NCBI GenBank assembly: GCA_006384855.1
Contig: VCJN01001569.1
Coordinates: 1 to 64,000 of the forward strand
DNA from: Tetraselmis striata
Lineage: Eukaryota > Chlorophyta > Chlorodendrophyceae > Chlorodendrales > Chlorodendraceae
Length of the DNA: 64,000 nt
Reading direction: 5' to 3'
Positions within the stretch are counted from its first letter, which is position 1. Every line of letters begins with the position of its first letter. The position numbers were made by a program, and so were the translations under genes. Below the pieces are notes generated by a model that saw nothing but the letters and a program-made list of their open reading frames with translations, was not told the origin of the DNA and did no database searches. Shown here one piece after another: positions 45,095-56,589 of the stretch.

Positions 45095-48000
45095 CACACC
45101 CTCCCCCCCCCCCCCGCCCCCCCTTCTTACGCACCCTTTTTCCGCATCTGCCCCTCGCCCTTCTCGACTTCCTTCCAACACATCTGGACTCCCTTCCCAT
45201 CCCCTTCTACGGGCACATCTTTTCTCAATAGAAGCGCGGTAAAGCCTTCAGAGAGACACAGACTGACTTAGAGAAACATAGACTGGCGGATTGGGACGTA
45301 CAACATGAGACGGGCGGAGGCGGAGGGGGAGGGGGGCGGGGGGGGGGGGGGGGGGGGGGGGGGGGCTTTATTCAGGCTGCACTGATGTTGGGCGAAAGGT
45401 GGCCACGCGGCTTCCACAAACTCCGCATGTCTGAGAACGTGATCTCTCCCAGACATGTCTCAATGGGCTCTCCGGAGGTCTGGTGCTAGCAGGGGCAGGA
45501 AGCACCGGGAGGCAATGTCCTGGCGGGGTCCGACGTGCCCCCCTGGTGGTCTCGCATCCTACCACTCGCTGGCGCATATTGGCGCCGACTGAGCCACGGT
45601 ACATACTTACCCCCCCCCCCCCCGCCTGGCGGCGCATGTGCTCGCAACGCAGGTGAGTCTGAAGACTCTGGCCGCCAACCTCGTCAATAACAACCTCGCG
45701 GCCGCCCATGAGCGCATCGTGTACGCGCACTCCAAAGCGGTGCGACCCGCCCCCAACCCCCATCCCCCGGCCCCCCAGCATCCCCATCCCCATTCCCATC
45801 CCTATCCCATGCTCCAACTTCTAGGCCGGTCACGCACATCCGTCACAGCTCTTGGACCGGTAAGTACTCACGGTGGCAGTGGTTAACACGCGGCGGTGAT
45901 GTTGTGCGCAGGCATCCACCATCGCCTACGGCGGCAAAGAGTCGGAACGCATCTCCACCAAGGTTCCCCCCCGCCCCCCCGCGGCCCCACTCCCTCATAT
46001 GCCCACACACATTGAGTTGCGCCCACCGTCTGGCCCACTCGTGTCCGCCGAATGGCGCCGCGGCGGTGATGGCAAGAGGCTAATCCCAGCTGGCGCGGGC
46101 TGCACGGTGCGCCAGATCGACACCAAGGACCTCTGCTACGTGCACGGCATCACAGTGTGCCACAGCTCAAGCGGCTCCGCCATCGTCATCCTCACGACCA
46201 ACGGCCTGCAGATCTGGAATGGCACCGGTGCGAGCGCCCGCCCCCCCCCCCCCCCCCCCCGCCCGCGCCTCCACCCGCCCTTGCCTCATCTTTGCGCAGG
46301 GCATGAAAGCGTGCACCTGCTGTGGGGTGAGGGGGTGGCCCGACCCGTGGGGTGGGTGCGCACGTGGAGGCTGGCGGGGTGAGCAACGAGGGCGCGCAAT
46401 GGCGCAGGACCTTTCAGAGAGAGAAAGCCAGAGGGAGGGAGGGAGAGAGGGAGAGAGAGGGAGGGAGGGAGAGAGCGTTGTAGGGGGTTTGACGGGGCGT
46501 CGCCGCTCATCAATCTGTTTTCTGAGCGGCGTGGTTTAGATGAATCAATAGCCTGGCGACTTTCATGTTTCGGAATGCGCGAATGTAATTACCCTTTGAC
46601 GAAGTGATAAGAGTGATTCAGCTGAATTCAGCAACACATATATTGAGACAGAAGGATGGAGGGAGAGGGGGGAGGGGGAGGGCGGGGGAAATGGGAGGAG
46701 AGAGTAGCCTGATATGTAGCTGTAGGTGATTAAACGGCATCGCCTCTATTTAGTGTCTTCAATTAATGTCACAGCTTTGGTTCGCGGTATATTATCGCTG
46801 TTGATCCCCCCCCCCCCCTTGGCGGCTCATCGCGCTCCCCCCCCCCCCCCCCCCCCCCCCCTTTGGTCCGGCCAGGCACCCACATGCTGCTGAACTACGT
46901 GCACGGCAAGCCCGAGAAGGAGCAGCCGGGGCACAGCGCCTGGCACCTCAGCTGCGCCGCCGCCACGGAGGCGCAGTCGGACGGCGGCGCGCACGCGCTC
47001 ATCACCGCCGGCTCGTCCGCAGGCGAGCTGCTGCTGTTTGCGTTTGATGCGGGCAGCGGGCAGGCCAAGCACCTGAGGACGGAGCAGACGCCGATGAGCG
47101 CGCTCACTGCGCTCGGCTCGGCGACGGACTGCTCGCGCGGCGCCACTGCATCCGACATCCTGGTGAGACCCCCCCCCCCCCCCCCCCCCCTCCCTTCCCC
47201 CCTTTTCAGCATCATTACTGACACACCACTAATATGTCGGTGTCAAGCGGATGATGCATGCGGTCTATCTATCGGTGGCGTACTGCTGCATCTTCAGGAG
47301 TGTCCGGTGACGATCCACTGAAGCTGGCCGCGGTCGCTGTTTGGGTGCATGCCGCAGGTCTCCGGCGACGGGGAGGGCGAGCTCGCGGTGTGGAAGGTGT
47401 CCGGCGAGTACGAGAAAGTGTGCTCCTCCTCCAAGGTGCGCCGCCCGCCGGCCGGTCCACAACCAATCTACCGCGGCGCTGACCGCCTCTACTCGCAGCA
47501 GTGGCCACCGAAATCTCGCCGTGACGGCGTTTGTGCGGTTGGGCTGAGTCATTGCAAACTTGAATTCACAGCGAAAGTTTGCATTTGCTTTCTTATGAAG
47601 ACTGGTGTTATGTATGCCTCCGGTGCATTTACAACTCTGGACATGTACCCAATCCAAGTATGAACTTCGGATTGTGGCAACTGTGGCTTCGTCTCAGGCA
47701 ACACCCCTGCTAAAGGCCAATCTGAAGTCGAGTGTCGGACACACGTCACAGAGCGCCCGCCCTCCCAGCTGTCGTTGCATGCTGAGGTATCTGAATCCCC
47801 CTATGCCCCCCCCCCCCCCCCCCCCCCCACCTACCTCCGGCTGTTGCAACCAGGGCGCCGCGCACGGCCCGGTGGTGGGCGTCGCCGTCCGGAACCAGAG
47901 GGTCATCGCCGCCTTCGACTCGGGCGTCATCCAGATCCTCTCGCAGGCACTGCCCCCCCCCCTTCCCCCTCGTGCTCTGCCCCGATTCCCTTAGCAGCCA

Positions 48001-48903
48001 CGCTCTCCCCGCTACACATCTGCTTTGCTGCCTGGCCTTGCTGACTGAGCCGCCATGTGCCGCCGGGCAGGATGCGCTCGTGCCGGAGGTGGAGGTGTAC
48101 GGGCACAGCCGGATGCTCAGCGGCCTCAGCATGCACCCCAGCAAGGACATCTTCGCTACGGTCGCGCAGGACAGCACGCTCAACGTGTGGAAGCTCCCCG
48201 CCCCCGGCACCGGCGAGGTACGCCAGACCCCCCCCCCCCCCCCCCCCCCCCCTAAAATCCGCCCTCTTGCATCACACCCCAATTTCGATGGATAAGTGCA
48301 AAGAAAGCAAGCCGTGCTATTGGGAATGACGAAGGCTTTCGGAATGAGTTCAACCATTAGCTCATTTCTAGTCGCCAAATTTAAACACTCCAGGCAATAT
48401 TATACAAACACATCACGAAAATTCCTTACATGTGAATCTAAAATGAGTACACAAGCCGCTGCTTTCTTAATTAGTAGTCTTGGAATTTAGAGGCTTTTTA
48501 CGATTCAGATGTCTCATTAAATAAATCGATGATTTCATCAGGCTTCATGAAATTTATTGTGGATGGTTTCTACAGTACTATTCTCGTTAAATATGATTCC
48601 CATCTGGGTTTTATGTCGATTAAACGCCAGTTTACGTATTATCAAGTAAGTGAGCACGCAAACACTGAATGCAGTAATATGTCTACAGTTGTTTCTTAAT
48701 TATGATTATTCAAGAGTCCAGTGCGCATTGTTTGTGAATGTGGATTTAACAGCTGGCGACCTGCTCAGCAGGTGGGGCCGCTGCTGTCGGTCTGCTGGGT
48801 GTCGGTGCTCATCACGGGCGTCACGTTCTGCGGCAAGTCCGGCGACGACGTGGCGGTGATCGGCTACGACAACGAGGAGCTGCGGATATACACCGCCAGC
48901 TAG
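44993..48903 (+). CDS. WDR54: WDR54-like WD40-repeat protein, 10 exons, 347 aa
   Basis: Exons: 44993-45022, 45653-45739, 45912-45962, 46116-46227, 46300-46326, 46876-47162, 47358-47435, 47854-47946, 48071-48217, 48772-48903. Phases agree and the length is close to animal WDR54 (about 334 aa). The order of conserved blocks also fits: ANLVNNNLAAAHERIVY, VILTTNGLQIW, ALITAGSSAGELLLF, GEGELAVWKV, VIAAFDSGVIQI, IFATVAQDSTLNVWKL, and the end DDVAVIGYDNEELRIYTAS (animal WDR54 ends with a similar 'FAVTGYD'). It should be a beta-propeller scaffold; the exact role is unclear. The first exon is only 30 nt. The donor at 47947 is GC (CAG|GCACTG). At least six introns have a C run just after the donor. It converges on the TBL gene, 259 bp away. 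Confidence 0.82.
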
Positions 48904-49162
48904 GCCCCGCGAGACGACAAGCCCCCGGCCCCCGCTCGCCCCTACTCCCCCGCTTGCCCCAGGCTCCGCGCATGTCCATTTGACTGTGTAAACCTCGGGG
49001 AACAGCACCGCGTGCATCGTGCCGTTTCGAAAGGTGGCAACCGCATGAGGATGTATGTTTTGTTAAATCAAATGGCGCATTACAATATTATTGATACTGG
49101 ACTACCGCCTATACGTCTCGGCTAGCGAAGCCAGAGCTGGGCTATGCACGAAAAGGAGTTCA

Positions 49163-52100
49163 TCACAGCTCTGGGTCGCGCGTGAGGCTGCGCTCGAGCT
49201 GGACGAGCAGGAAGCGGTTCCAGACGTCTGGCACGCCAGGCAGGCACCAGTGCACGCAGTCCTGCGCGGAGCTGCCGCGCTGCGCGATGTTATTCAGGTC
49301 GCCGGGGTGCGCGTCGTTGCGCTGCGACGCCATGTGGGTCACGTTAAAGAGCGACAGTCCCGGCCGCGCCACGTCGCGCATCACCTCCGACAGGTCCCTG
49401 GCGTGCGGCGGCGGCGCGGAACGGGGCAGGGAAGGTCAGTGCGAGTAGCAGTATTGCAGCGCGGCCGTGTCTACGCGCAATTCTATACCTAAACATCGGC
49501 ACATATTGCTCAAAATGACCAACCACCTCACATATTGCTCGAAATGACGCCGCCGCCGCCGAGTGCTGACTGCCCCCGGGAGCATCGCCCAGCCAGCGAT
49601 GGGGGGGGGGGGGGGGGGGGGGGTGGCGAGTTTCGGGTACACAAACGCGTCCCTCGCGCCCCCTTCGCGCCACCCAACAACTCCGATCGGTCGACGATTC
49701 CGATCGTTGGACGTTTCCGCTCGCACCATACGCGCCCTGGGCCGGGGACAAAAAAAAAGGGCGTCCTGAACCGCTCGGCGGGCATTCGTCTCTACCTACC
49801 CCGTTGGTGATTGGATCATCAATAATTGCCGACGCCATGAAGACGTATCTCCATGCGCGTCGTGAGCCGTGTGTGCGTGCTTGGACGCGCACATGTGGGG
49901 AGAGGCGGCGTGTGGGCGAGGGGAAGGCGGCTGCGCGGTGCGCTCACTGAATGTTTGGGTCCGTGTCGTCGGTCCTCGTGGAGGGGTACGTGTTGTCGTG
50001 GCAGTGGCCGCCCTGGTCCCACGGCGCTCCCGCGTAGTGGGAGGGCGAGTACGTCTTCCACAGAAACACGCCTGCGCGGCGGCGGACGTGCTCAGCGCGC
50101 AGCATTTGGGAGGCGGAAGCGGGGGGCATATGCTGGTGGTGGAGCGCGGGGCTCCGCACCTTTGGTCTTCAGGCTGCGCCGGACAGTTTTGAACGCGCGC
50201 CGGATGGCGGACCAGGGAGTGGTTGCGGGCGGGTGGAACATTATCTGCACCTTGTTTCCCGTCGGCTGGCGATACTTCTTTTGGGTATACTTCATCGCGA
50301 ACTTGGCCGAGCCGAGAAACCTGCGCGAGCCCACGCATCGCGGCTGGAGGTCACGGCCTGAAGCTAGGGGTATCGCGGGCTGGCGATGGGGGCAGTAAGA
50401 TCATAGTGGAGTACGAGCGAAGGATGGGGGGGAAGGTACCAGCGTCCGGAGGCTGTGAACAGGATGACGTCGAAGTCCTTGTAGTGCGTGTGCCAGTCGG
50501 GGTCCGGGATGTCGAGGTGGACCTGCTTGTGGCCCATGTTGCGCGAGTACTGTGCGTGCGAGGAGACGCGGTCGACGTGGCCGTCGTCAGACACGTGCGT
50601 GGCATCGTCGTAATCAATAGTCGCCGAGGCCGACATACCATTGCAAACGGGGGACGGGTATGTTCGGCGAAATCGCGAGGATTCATCCCGGCGTAATGGG
50701 CATTCGGGCGCTTGGCAGAGCCGGGCCGGGAGCGCACCGTTCGGGGGCTGTGTTCCACGAGATACGGCGACAGGATGAGCTCGATGGTGGCGTTGTAAGT
50801 GGGATAGTGCCGCTTGACGTGCAGCTCGCTGTCCTTGCCGGTTTGCACCATCTCGCCCGCGGGCGCCAGCAGGCACGAGAGCGACTCGAACTGATTGCGC
50901 CCCAGGGAGTCGCCTGTCGGTGTGGCGCAGGCGGCGCGGTGGCGCATCAGTGGGGAGCCCATGATGGGAGGAGGAGATTGCTGAGGTATTGCGGCCGATT
51001 GTCGACGAGCGGCAATAGTAATAGTAAGCGCGAGGATTTTGCTGTTCTGAACAGCAAGTCAGATGGGGGCGCAGACAGCAGTCTCTCAAGTCAGCAAGCT
51101 GAGATTATGTGTAGACCAGCTACACGACCCCAGTATAGGCAAGGAGCGCTGGGGGGGGGGGGGGGGGGGGGGTTGGCGCGTGGTCTGACGAGCGTCGAGC
51201 CAGGACAGGAGGAGGAGGAGGAGGGAGGAAGGCGGCAGGCATGGGGGAGGTACATGCCAGCAATCAGCGGGCCTTATCCTCAAGCACCAAGTTCAGGTAA
51301 ATTGCGGCCCGTGGCTGCCCCAGCGCAGTTCGGCTGCGAAGCTCAGTGAAGAGCGGGGCGCAAGACGGCACGCTGGGAGCCAATCTACGTTGTTGTTGCC
51401 CCAGCTGCGGTGGGGGCGCGGGACGCCGGGAAGTGGGCGAATGTGGCGCGCACAGTGTCAAGCTAATGGAGGAGGAGGCAGGAGAGGTGCGCCGAGGGGG
51501 GTTTGACCCGATGGGGGGGTGGGGGGGGGGGGGGGGGGGGGAGAGGCAGCGAAGAGGAGGGCGCAAAGGGCTGACGAGTGGCTGGCACACACAGAGCCAT
51601 TCCAAAACTTGAGCGGTGCAGAGCGGCAAGCCAGCCGGCCGGACCCTCAATATGGGTTTATCTTACCATTTGTGCATCGAGCAGAGCAATGAGGGGGTGG
51701 CAAGGGTGGCGCATGTGCGGGGTGGATTGAGTGCGGGGATGGGGGGAGGGGAGGCGCACCGACAAAGGCGAGCACCCGGTTGCGCAGCAGGCCGAGGAAG
51801 CGCGGCGCGTCGAAGAACGGCAGCGCGCACCCAGCCGGCTGCCACTCCCAGTCCAGGTACGAGCGGTCCTTCCCCGGGCACGTCTGCCGCTGGTCGATGT
51901 AGGGGCACCCGCCATCGTAGGGGTACGCCCGCCTGCCGACAGCCGCAACCATTTTGGCGGGTGCCTTCAAGTGCCGGGTGTACCATAAGCAAACTATACT
52001 TATGATGCATCCTGCCCTGTATTCAAAATAGAATGAACGCATGTGCAATTGTGCATGAGAAAGCGTGCCATCAACCCTCTGATAAGGAATGCATAACAAG

Positions 52101-52990
52101 AGCCTCGATTTGGGGGTGGATGCAACCAAAAGAAACGTCCGCCATGGTTTCGCATGACCGTGGCCTCGGCCAGGTAGACCCAGGTGACCCTGGCGCCCTT
52201 GTATGCACAAGCTGATAAGCAAGGCAAGGAGCAAGATGTGCTAGCTATGGCGCTTCCACGCGGCATCAAGGTCCAGCATGACAATACACACCAAGACTCG
52301 CAGATGTGCACAAAGGCGCCCATTCCATTGCGCAAAGCCTGCATCCTCACCTACATGGCCCACAGTTTCCCAGCTGTCCCATACACACCCTAAACCGACC
52401 CATACTTTAGGCCTCAATCCATGCTTGCGTGCAACCTAAAAGAGCATCCGCGATAGTGCCGTTGTAGTTGCGTCTAAATTTAACCTCTGACAGACAGAGG
52501 AGGTTGTTATTCGCGGTGTTTTTGTTACTGCGCCGGAAGGCGTACTGCTGGTTGCGATGCCTGGACTGTGCGTATGCTTTGCGCCTCTGCCGCCGCACGT
52601 CTCTCCCACTCTCCCTCTCTCACTCTCTACCGTGTACAGCTTCCTCGGTATTGTGGACAGCCCCATTCCAAACGCCGCTGAACGCGCCTTGGCAGCGAGG
52701 GCCAGTAGGACGGGGAGCCCTCGCGCCCGGGTCAACGCCGACCTGCCGCCGAGGTGGCGCTCCGCAGCACCGGCCGGGGGGACTACGCACCGCTTGTCGT
52801 CAGCCACCCGCCGCCAGCTGCCCGCGTACACGTCGCATCCAGCCACCGCGAGCTCCGGCCGGCGATCCGGCAGCTCGCTGCCCGCGTCCGCCGCCACGCG
52901 GGCGGCCACCCCCAGCAGCGCCATCGCCGCCGCACAGAGCAGCGCCGCCCGGCCGCTACGACGCGCACCGCCGCCGCGACGCCTCGCCAT
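49163..52990 (-). CDS. TBL/DUF231 PC-esterase, polysaccharide O-acetyltransferase-like, 7 exons, 392 aa
   Basis: Exons in order of translation: 52791-52990, 51760-51932, 50738-50913, 50440-50549, 50160-50320, 49948-50071, 49163-49397; phases agree. An Arg-rich N-terminus followed by AALLCAAAMALLGVAARVAA is a type II membrane anchor, placing the enzyme in the Golgi lumen. The TBL domain begins CDVYAGSW, then GGCPYIDQRQTCPG, YLDWEWQPAGCALPFFDAPR and FLGLLRNRVLAFVG. The GDS motif follows (GDSLGRNQFESLSCLL), then FDVILFTASGRW, VFLWKTYSPSHY, and the C-terminal esterase motif DCVHWCLPGVPDVWN with catalytic Asp and His. Land-plant relatives acetylate xylan, mannan or pectin; the algal substrate is unknown. 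The start of exon 4 is the least certain: a second acceptor (AAGCAG) 27 nt inside also keeps phase. Confidence 0.88.
52420..52548 (-). repeat. MITE-like dispersed repeat, copy in TBL intron 1
   Basis: It contains TGCTTGCGTGCAACCTAAAA, TTAACCTCTGACAGACAGAG and TTACTGCGCCGG, the reverse complement of the landmarks of copies 1 and 2, with divergence. Confidence 0.55.
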
Positions 52991-54274
52991 GGCGACCTGT
53001 CCCTCCACCGACCTGGGACAGAATACCCGCTTTACGTCCTTATGCTGCACTTCGTATTTGGCGGGCGGCCTCTTTGCGGTGGTCCACGTGCATGCGATTT
53101 GCGAGCTCCCTGGTGGGTAGCACTCGGACAGCTGTCTGAGTAGCATCCGCCGTGGTCAATCTGCAGGTCGCGCGGCGGCAGTGTTGAATTGAAACGGCGG
53201 TCGCGGCTGGATATCATCATGCCGTAATCCCGCCACACTGCGATGATGGCATAAATCATGTGGTTTAATCCTGCTTATTAAAGTACGGTACTGGCGGTAT
53301 GGGGACGGCTCGATTTAACGTATCAGGGCGTGCACAGCTTATAAATGGCCCGTAACTCAGCTTAAACCTCGCGAATATCGCAGAAAGGGCCCATGCAACT
53401 GAATTTTACGTATTTTTCGACGATATTATCATCTTTCACTTGACAATATACGAAACCAAGAAACCCGATTCGCGCCCACGTCATCGTCATAAAACCATTG
53501 ATATGAGATGCTACATATACAGACACACCATGCGTATGCTTGTCCATTTTCATTTCTTTTCATTTTCCAACATTTGCTGTACGCTGTATGTAATCATAAT
53601 TTTACAATGGGGCATGAAACATGTCGTGATGTAAATTGCAATACGCCACTGTAGAATGCACAGCATATGTCATCAGCACAAGCAACTTCTCAACATGTAT
53701 AAATCGATAGCACTATGATAAACTTTCAGCCACCCGACGTATTGCCGCAGCCGACACCATCTCGGCGTGTGTACTCTAATGGTGCTTGCCGGGAACGATG
53801 AGGCGCAATGGCGCATGGCTCAAAAGAGATGGCGCATATCGTTGCATGGGATGACGCGCGGAATGTCTCTCGACCCGCAGCCATAATGCCAATCATCACA
53901 GGCGCGCTATGTGCCTACCATAGTTATGGTGTCTTTGTTCATGTGTCTTACAATTTCAAATTTTCACATCACGGGAGGCCACGTCCCCGTGGAGATGCAG
54001 GACTGGAAGATGCTGCCACAAGCAATCAAGTTGATGTGCATGCTCACATGATCGCTTGGCACAAAGGCAGTCCGATGCGCAGGTCAACGCCTTGATTAAT
54101 TGTTTTGTCAGCGCAATTCCATCAAATGATCATTTTTCGCAGAATGCCTGTACCCTGCTTCTTATTAGTTATTTGCATGAGATGTGGGCCAAGTCAATTG
54201 ATAGGCCTCTCACAAAATCGTGCCCGGGAGACATCCCATGTACGGCGCACGATAATACACATCGGACGCGCTAG
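52991..54274. other. Spacer without supported gene
   Basis: It contains the TBL promoter side and an AT-rich stretch. An ATG-started 95-codon frame at 53808-54095 shows no motif. Confidence 0.45.
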
Positions 54275-55009
54275 TTAAATGTAGTGTAAGCAATCAGGCG
54301 ACCCATCCCGGAGCGCCTCCCATGGCAAGCCCCGAAGGTCGAGCGCGTCGCGGCGCACAGCCTCCAGGCAGTTGCTGTACGCCCAGTTGCACCCATTTAG
54401 GCGCGCCCAGGCCAGCTCCCGCAGGTGACCGCTCCAGGCAGCCTGCGAGCAGGTGCTCGAGTCCCACGGGAAAGAGTGCGCGCGCAGCCACTGCAGGGCG
54501 CGGAGCTTACCAGCGCCCGCTGCCAGAGCGCAAGCAGTCGTGTTGAATGGGCAACCGACGCTGGACAGCCACTCCAGCACACCCAGATGGCCGCCAGCCG
54601 CGGCAGCAGCGAATGCGCCCTCACTGAGTGGCGCCCCGCGCTCAACCGCCCACGCCAGCACCGCTAGGTGCCCACTGCCGGCAGCCGCGGTCGCCGTATC
54701 TTCGCCCCAGGCACAGCCCTCAGAGTACGCCCATTCCAGCAGCTCCAGGTCCCCTCGGCGAGCGGCCGTCGCCGCGACGGACGCGCCGAGCGGGCATCCT
54801 CCCGCGCGCAGCGCTCGGAGTGTCTCCAGCCGCCCGCCGGACGCCGCCGCGCAAGCGGTGGTTTCAAGCCACACGCAGCCGCGGTCGCGCAGCCACTCGA
54901 GGCAGCCAAAATGCCCCATCAGGGCGGCCAACTCGCACGCTTCGCGCTCGACCTCGCACTGCTCGGATGCCGCCCAGGCCAGCACATCCAGCCGTCCCGC
55001 GTAGGCCGC
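54275..55009 (-). CDS. Ankyrin-like repeat protein, eight 27-residue repeats; 5' end unresolved
   Basis: The frame encodes 245 residues. From GRLDVLAW onward it divides exactly into eight 27-residue units with the pattern G-h-L--L-W-----GC-W----C--AA, for example GHFGCLEWLRDRGCVW, GDLELLEWAYSEGCAW and GHLGVLEWLSSVGCPF. Such short ankyrin-like units (instead of 33) are typical of large arrays in algae and giant viruses; they bind protein partners. The last repeat leads to a C-terminal tail ending DCLHYI. There is no in-frame ATG. The frame begins at a good acceptor (GTGTACTTGCAG at 55010-55021, complement), so an upstream exon is expected within or beyond 55022-56289, but I could not find it. 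Alternatives are a 5'-truncated gene copy or a start at GTG. Confidence 0.7.
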   Translation of the reverse strand, partial: AAYAGRLDVLAWAASEQCEVEREACELAALMGHFGCLEWLRDRGCVWLETTACAAASGGRLETLRALRAGGCPLGASVAATAARRGDLELLEWAYSEGCAWGEDTATAAAGSGHLAVLAWAVERGAPLSEGAFAAAAAGGHLGVLEWLSSVGCPFNTTACALAAGAGKLRALQWLRAHSFPWDSSTCSQAAWSGHLRELAWARLNGCNWAYSNCLEAVRRDALDLRGLPWEALRDGSPDCLHYI

Positions 55010-55021
55010 CTGCAAGTACAC

Positions 55022-56289
55022 ACCACGAGCAACACCCAGACCTGTCGTTAACTAAGCGTGAAGTGGGCTCGGCGACAGTCCCGCCTGCGCCGACGGCCTA
55101 TCCTTCTTACTCGCATAAAAGGGACGACAATACGATGGCCTGCGCCCGCGCGCAGCGCGCGGCGCGCCTGTTCCGCCGAAATAAGTGAATCCGTTTTATT
55201 ACACGGAACTGTATGACCACTATCGGGCGATACATGCAGTTATTTATAGGGATAGTTATGTAAATTGTTCTATATATATTCAGCGCGCGGCAGCAGCATG
55301 CATGCATGCTGAACATACCAGCATGCGAACGCATCACTATGAGATAGAATATAGATAAAACCACACAAACTGCATTCCTTACCCTAAACCATCACTTGCA
55401 TGGCATTGGTTGCAGCGCGCCCTCCAAACCATCCCAGTGCACCGTTGTATGAAATGTTGCTTTCCTGCACACTTCTGAGAGGAAATGGTGTTTTTCCGCC
55501 AAAATCTAACGCGATCACATGTGTGACAACTTCATGGAGTGTGCATGCGTTCAAGCTTACGTTCAAACAGTGGAAATATGTAGTTGATTGATAAATTTAG
55601 GGAACATCATGCCAAGTGGGTGATCTTGTTGCACGACATCAGTAGCAAGTCCTATATGACCCAAGCCTCGCCATGGGGGTAGCCCATATCGTCGAATTTG
55701 ATGCACTAACCACTTCCATGAATCGCGTGGTAGGCGTCGGTGAGAGATTGGCATGATGCCAAAACACCGGATATAGTGAACTGCCGAAAAATAAAAGCAT
55801 GGCGCGCAAAATATTGACCATCACCGAGAGAATGTCCGAATGCAAAGCAGTGGGTGTACGTAGAGGGCTACCTGGGTCGAGTTCAGGCACAATGGATACC
55901 TAGGCTCCCATCACGTGGCCTAAATATGGGCTGAGATTGTTGAAAACCAGTTTGTTTCAAGCCCATACAGGCCAGTAACGTCAGCGAATCGCAAATCTGA
56001 GCGCATCCGGCACAGTGACCGGTTTTTGGCGTGTGTACAAAACCCTAAAACCACATAGTGATGCATTATCCACTATTTCATGCATCACTATCATAAGCTT
56101 CCATGGGACAACTACCAGAACTGCAACTGCGGCAAAGAAATATTTCGCACTAATGGCGAAGATGCTGGTACCTGTAAGGATGTGGTGCCCGCCAACCCAA
56201 AATCGTTGCGCCAATTTAAGGTAGTAGTCGCTACGCGGCAGCAAGGCGCCGGGCGAAGCGGGCATCAACGCATCAAGAATCGTCATATT
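55022..56289. other. Spacer without supported gene; left flank of the recombinase element
   Basis: A short plus-strand frame at 55135-55188 (MACARAQRAARLFRRNK) is too small to support. No family is recognised in the remainder. Position 56289 is the last flanking base before repeat A1. Confidence 0.45.
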
Positions 56290-56476
56290 ATGATCTAAAC
56301 TAGTTTATGGGGTTTCCATCCTTGACCTAACCGCTTTTCAGCTACAAGTGCTGCGCAGTGGTACGGGAACTAGTAACTGTTGTTGCGCCCTTGTTGGGTG
56401 CAGCACGAGTAGACATAAAAGCAGCCAGAACAGCTGAGCCTGCCATCTTCCAGTTTTCGCTGCGTTCCACGCAGCG
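56290..56476 (+). repeat. Split direct repeat A1
   Basis: 187 bp, from ATGATCTAAACTAG to a terminal hairpin CGCTGCGT-TCC-ACGCAGCG (56458-56476). It contains GACATAAAAGCAGCC, a possible TATA-like element, and probably supplies the promoter for the ORFs. Confidence 0.9.
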
Positions 56477-56589
56477 ATGTAAAAACTGTCTCGTAACCCG
56501 TTGCGAGCAAGGTCACCCCAGGTTGTTCAAGACCACACCCGGCTCGCCATCCGAGTGTGATATTCTCGTCCGTACGTCCGTGCGTTACT

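Noticed and set aside
44804..45181. Minus-strand Gly-rich frame of 125 codons
   Set aside because: It is the translation of antisense C/G runs around the WDR54-like first intron; no real motif.
45825..45859. Possible extra exon of the WDR54-like gene (AGHAHPSQLLD) with a strong GTAAGT donor
   Set aside because: Its phase does not fit the next exon, whereas skipping it joins 45739 to 45912 in phase and keeps the homology.
54322..55004. Long plus-strand frames opposite the ankyrin-like gene
   Set aside because: They mirror the 81-bp repeat periodicity of the minus-strand gene and have no motif of their own.
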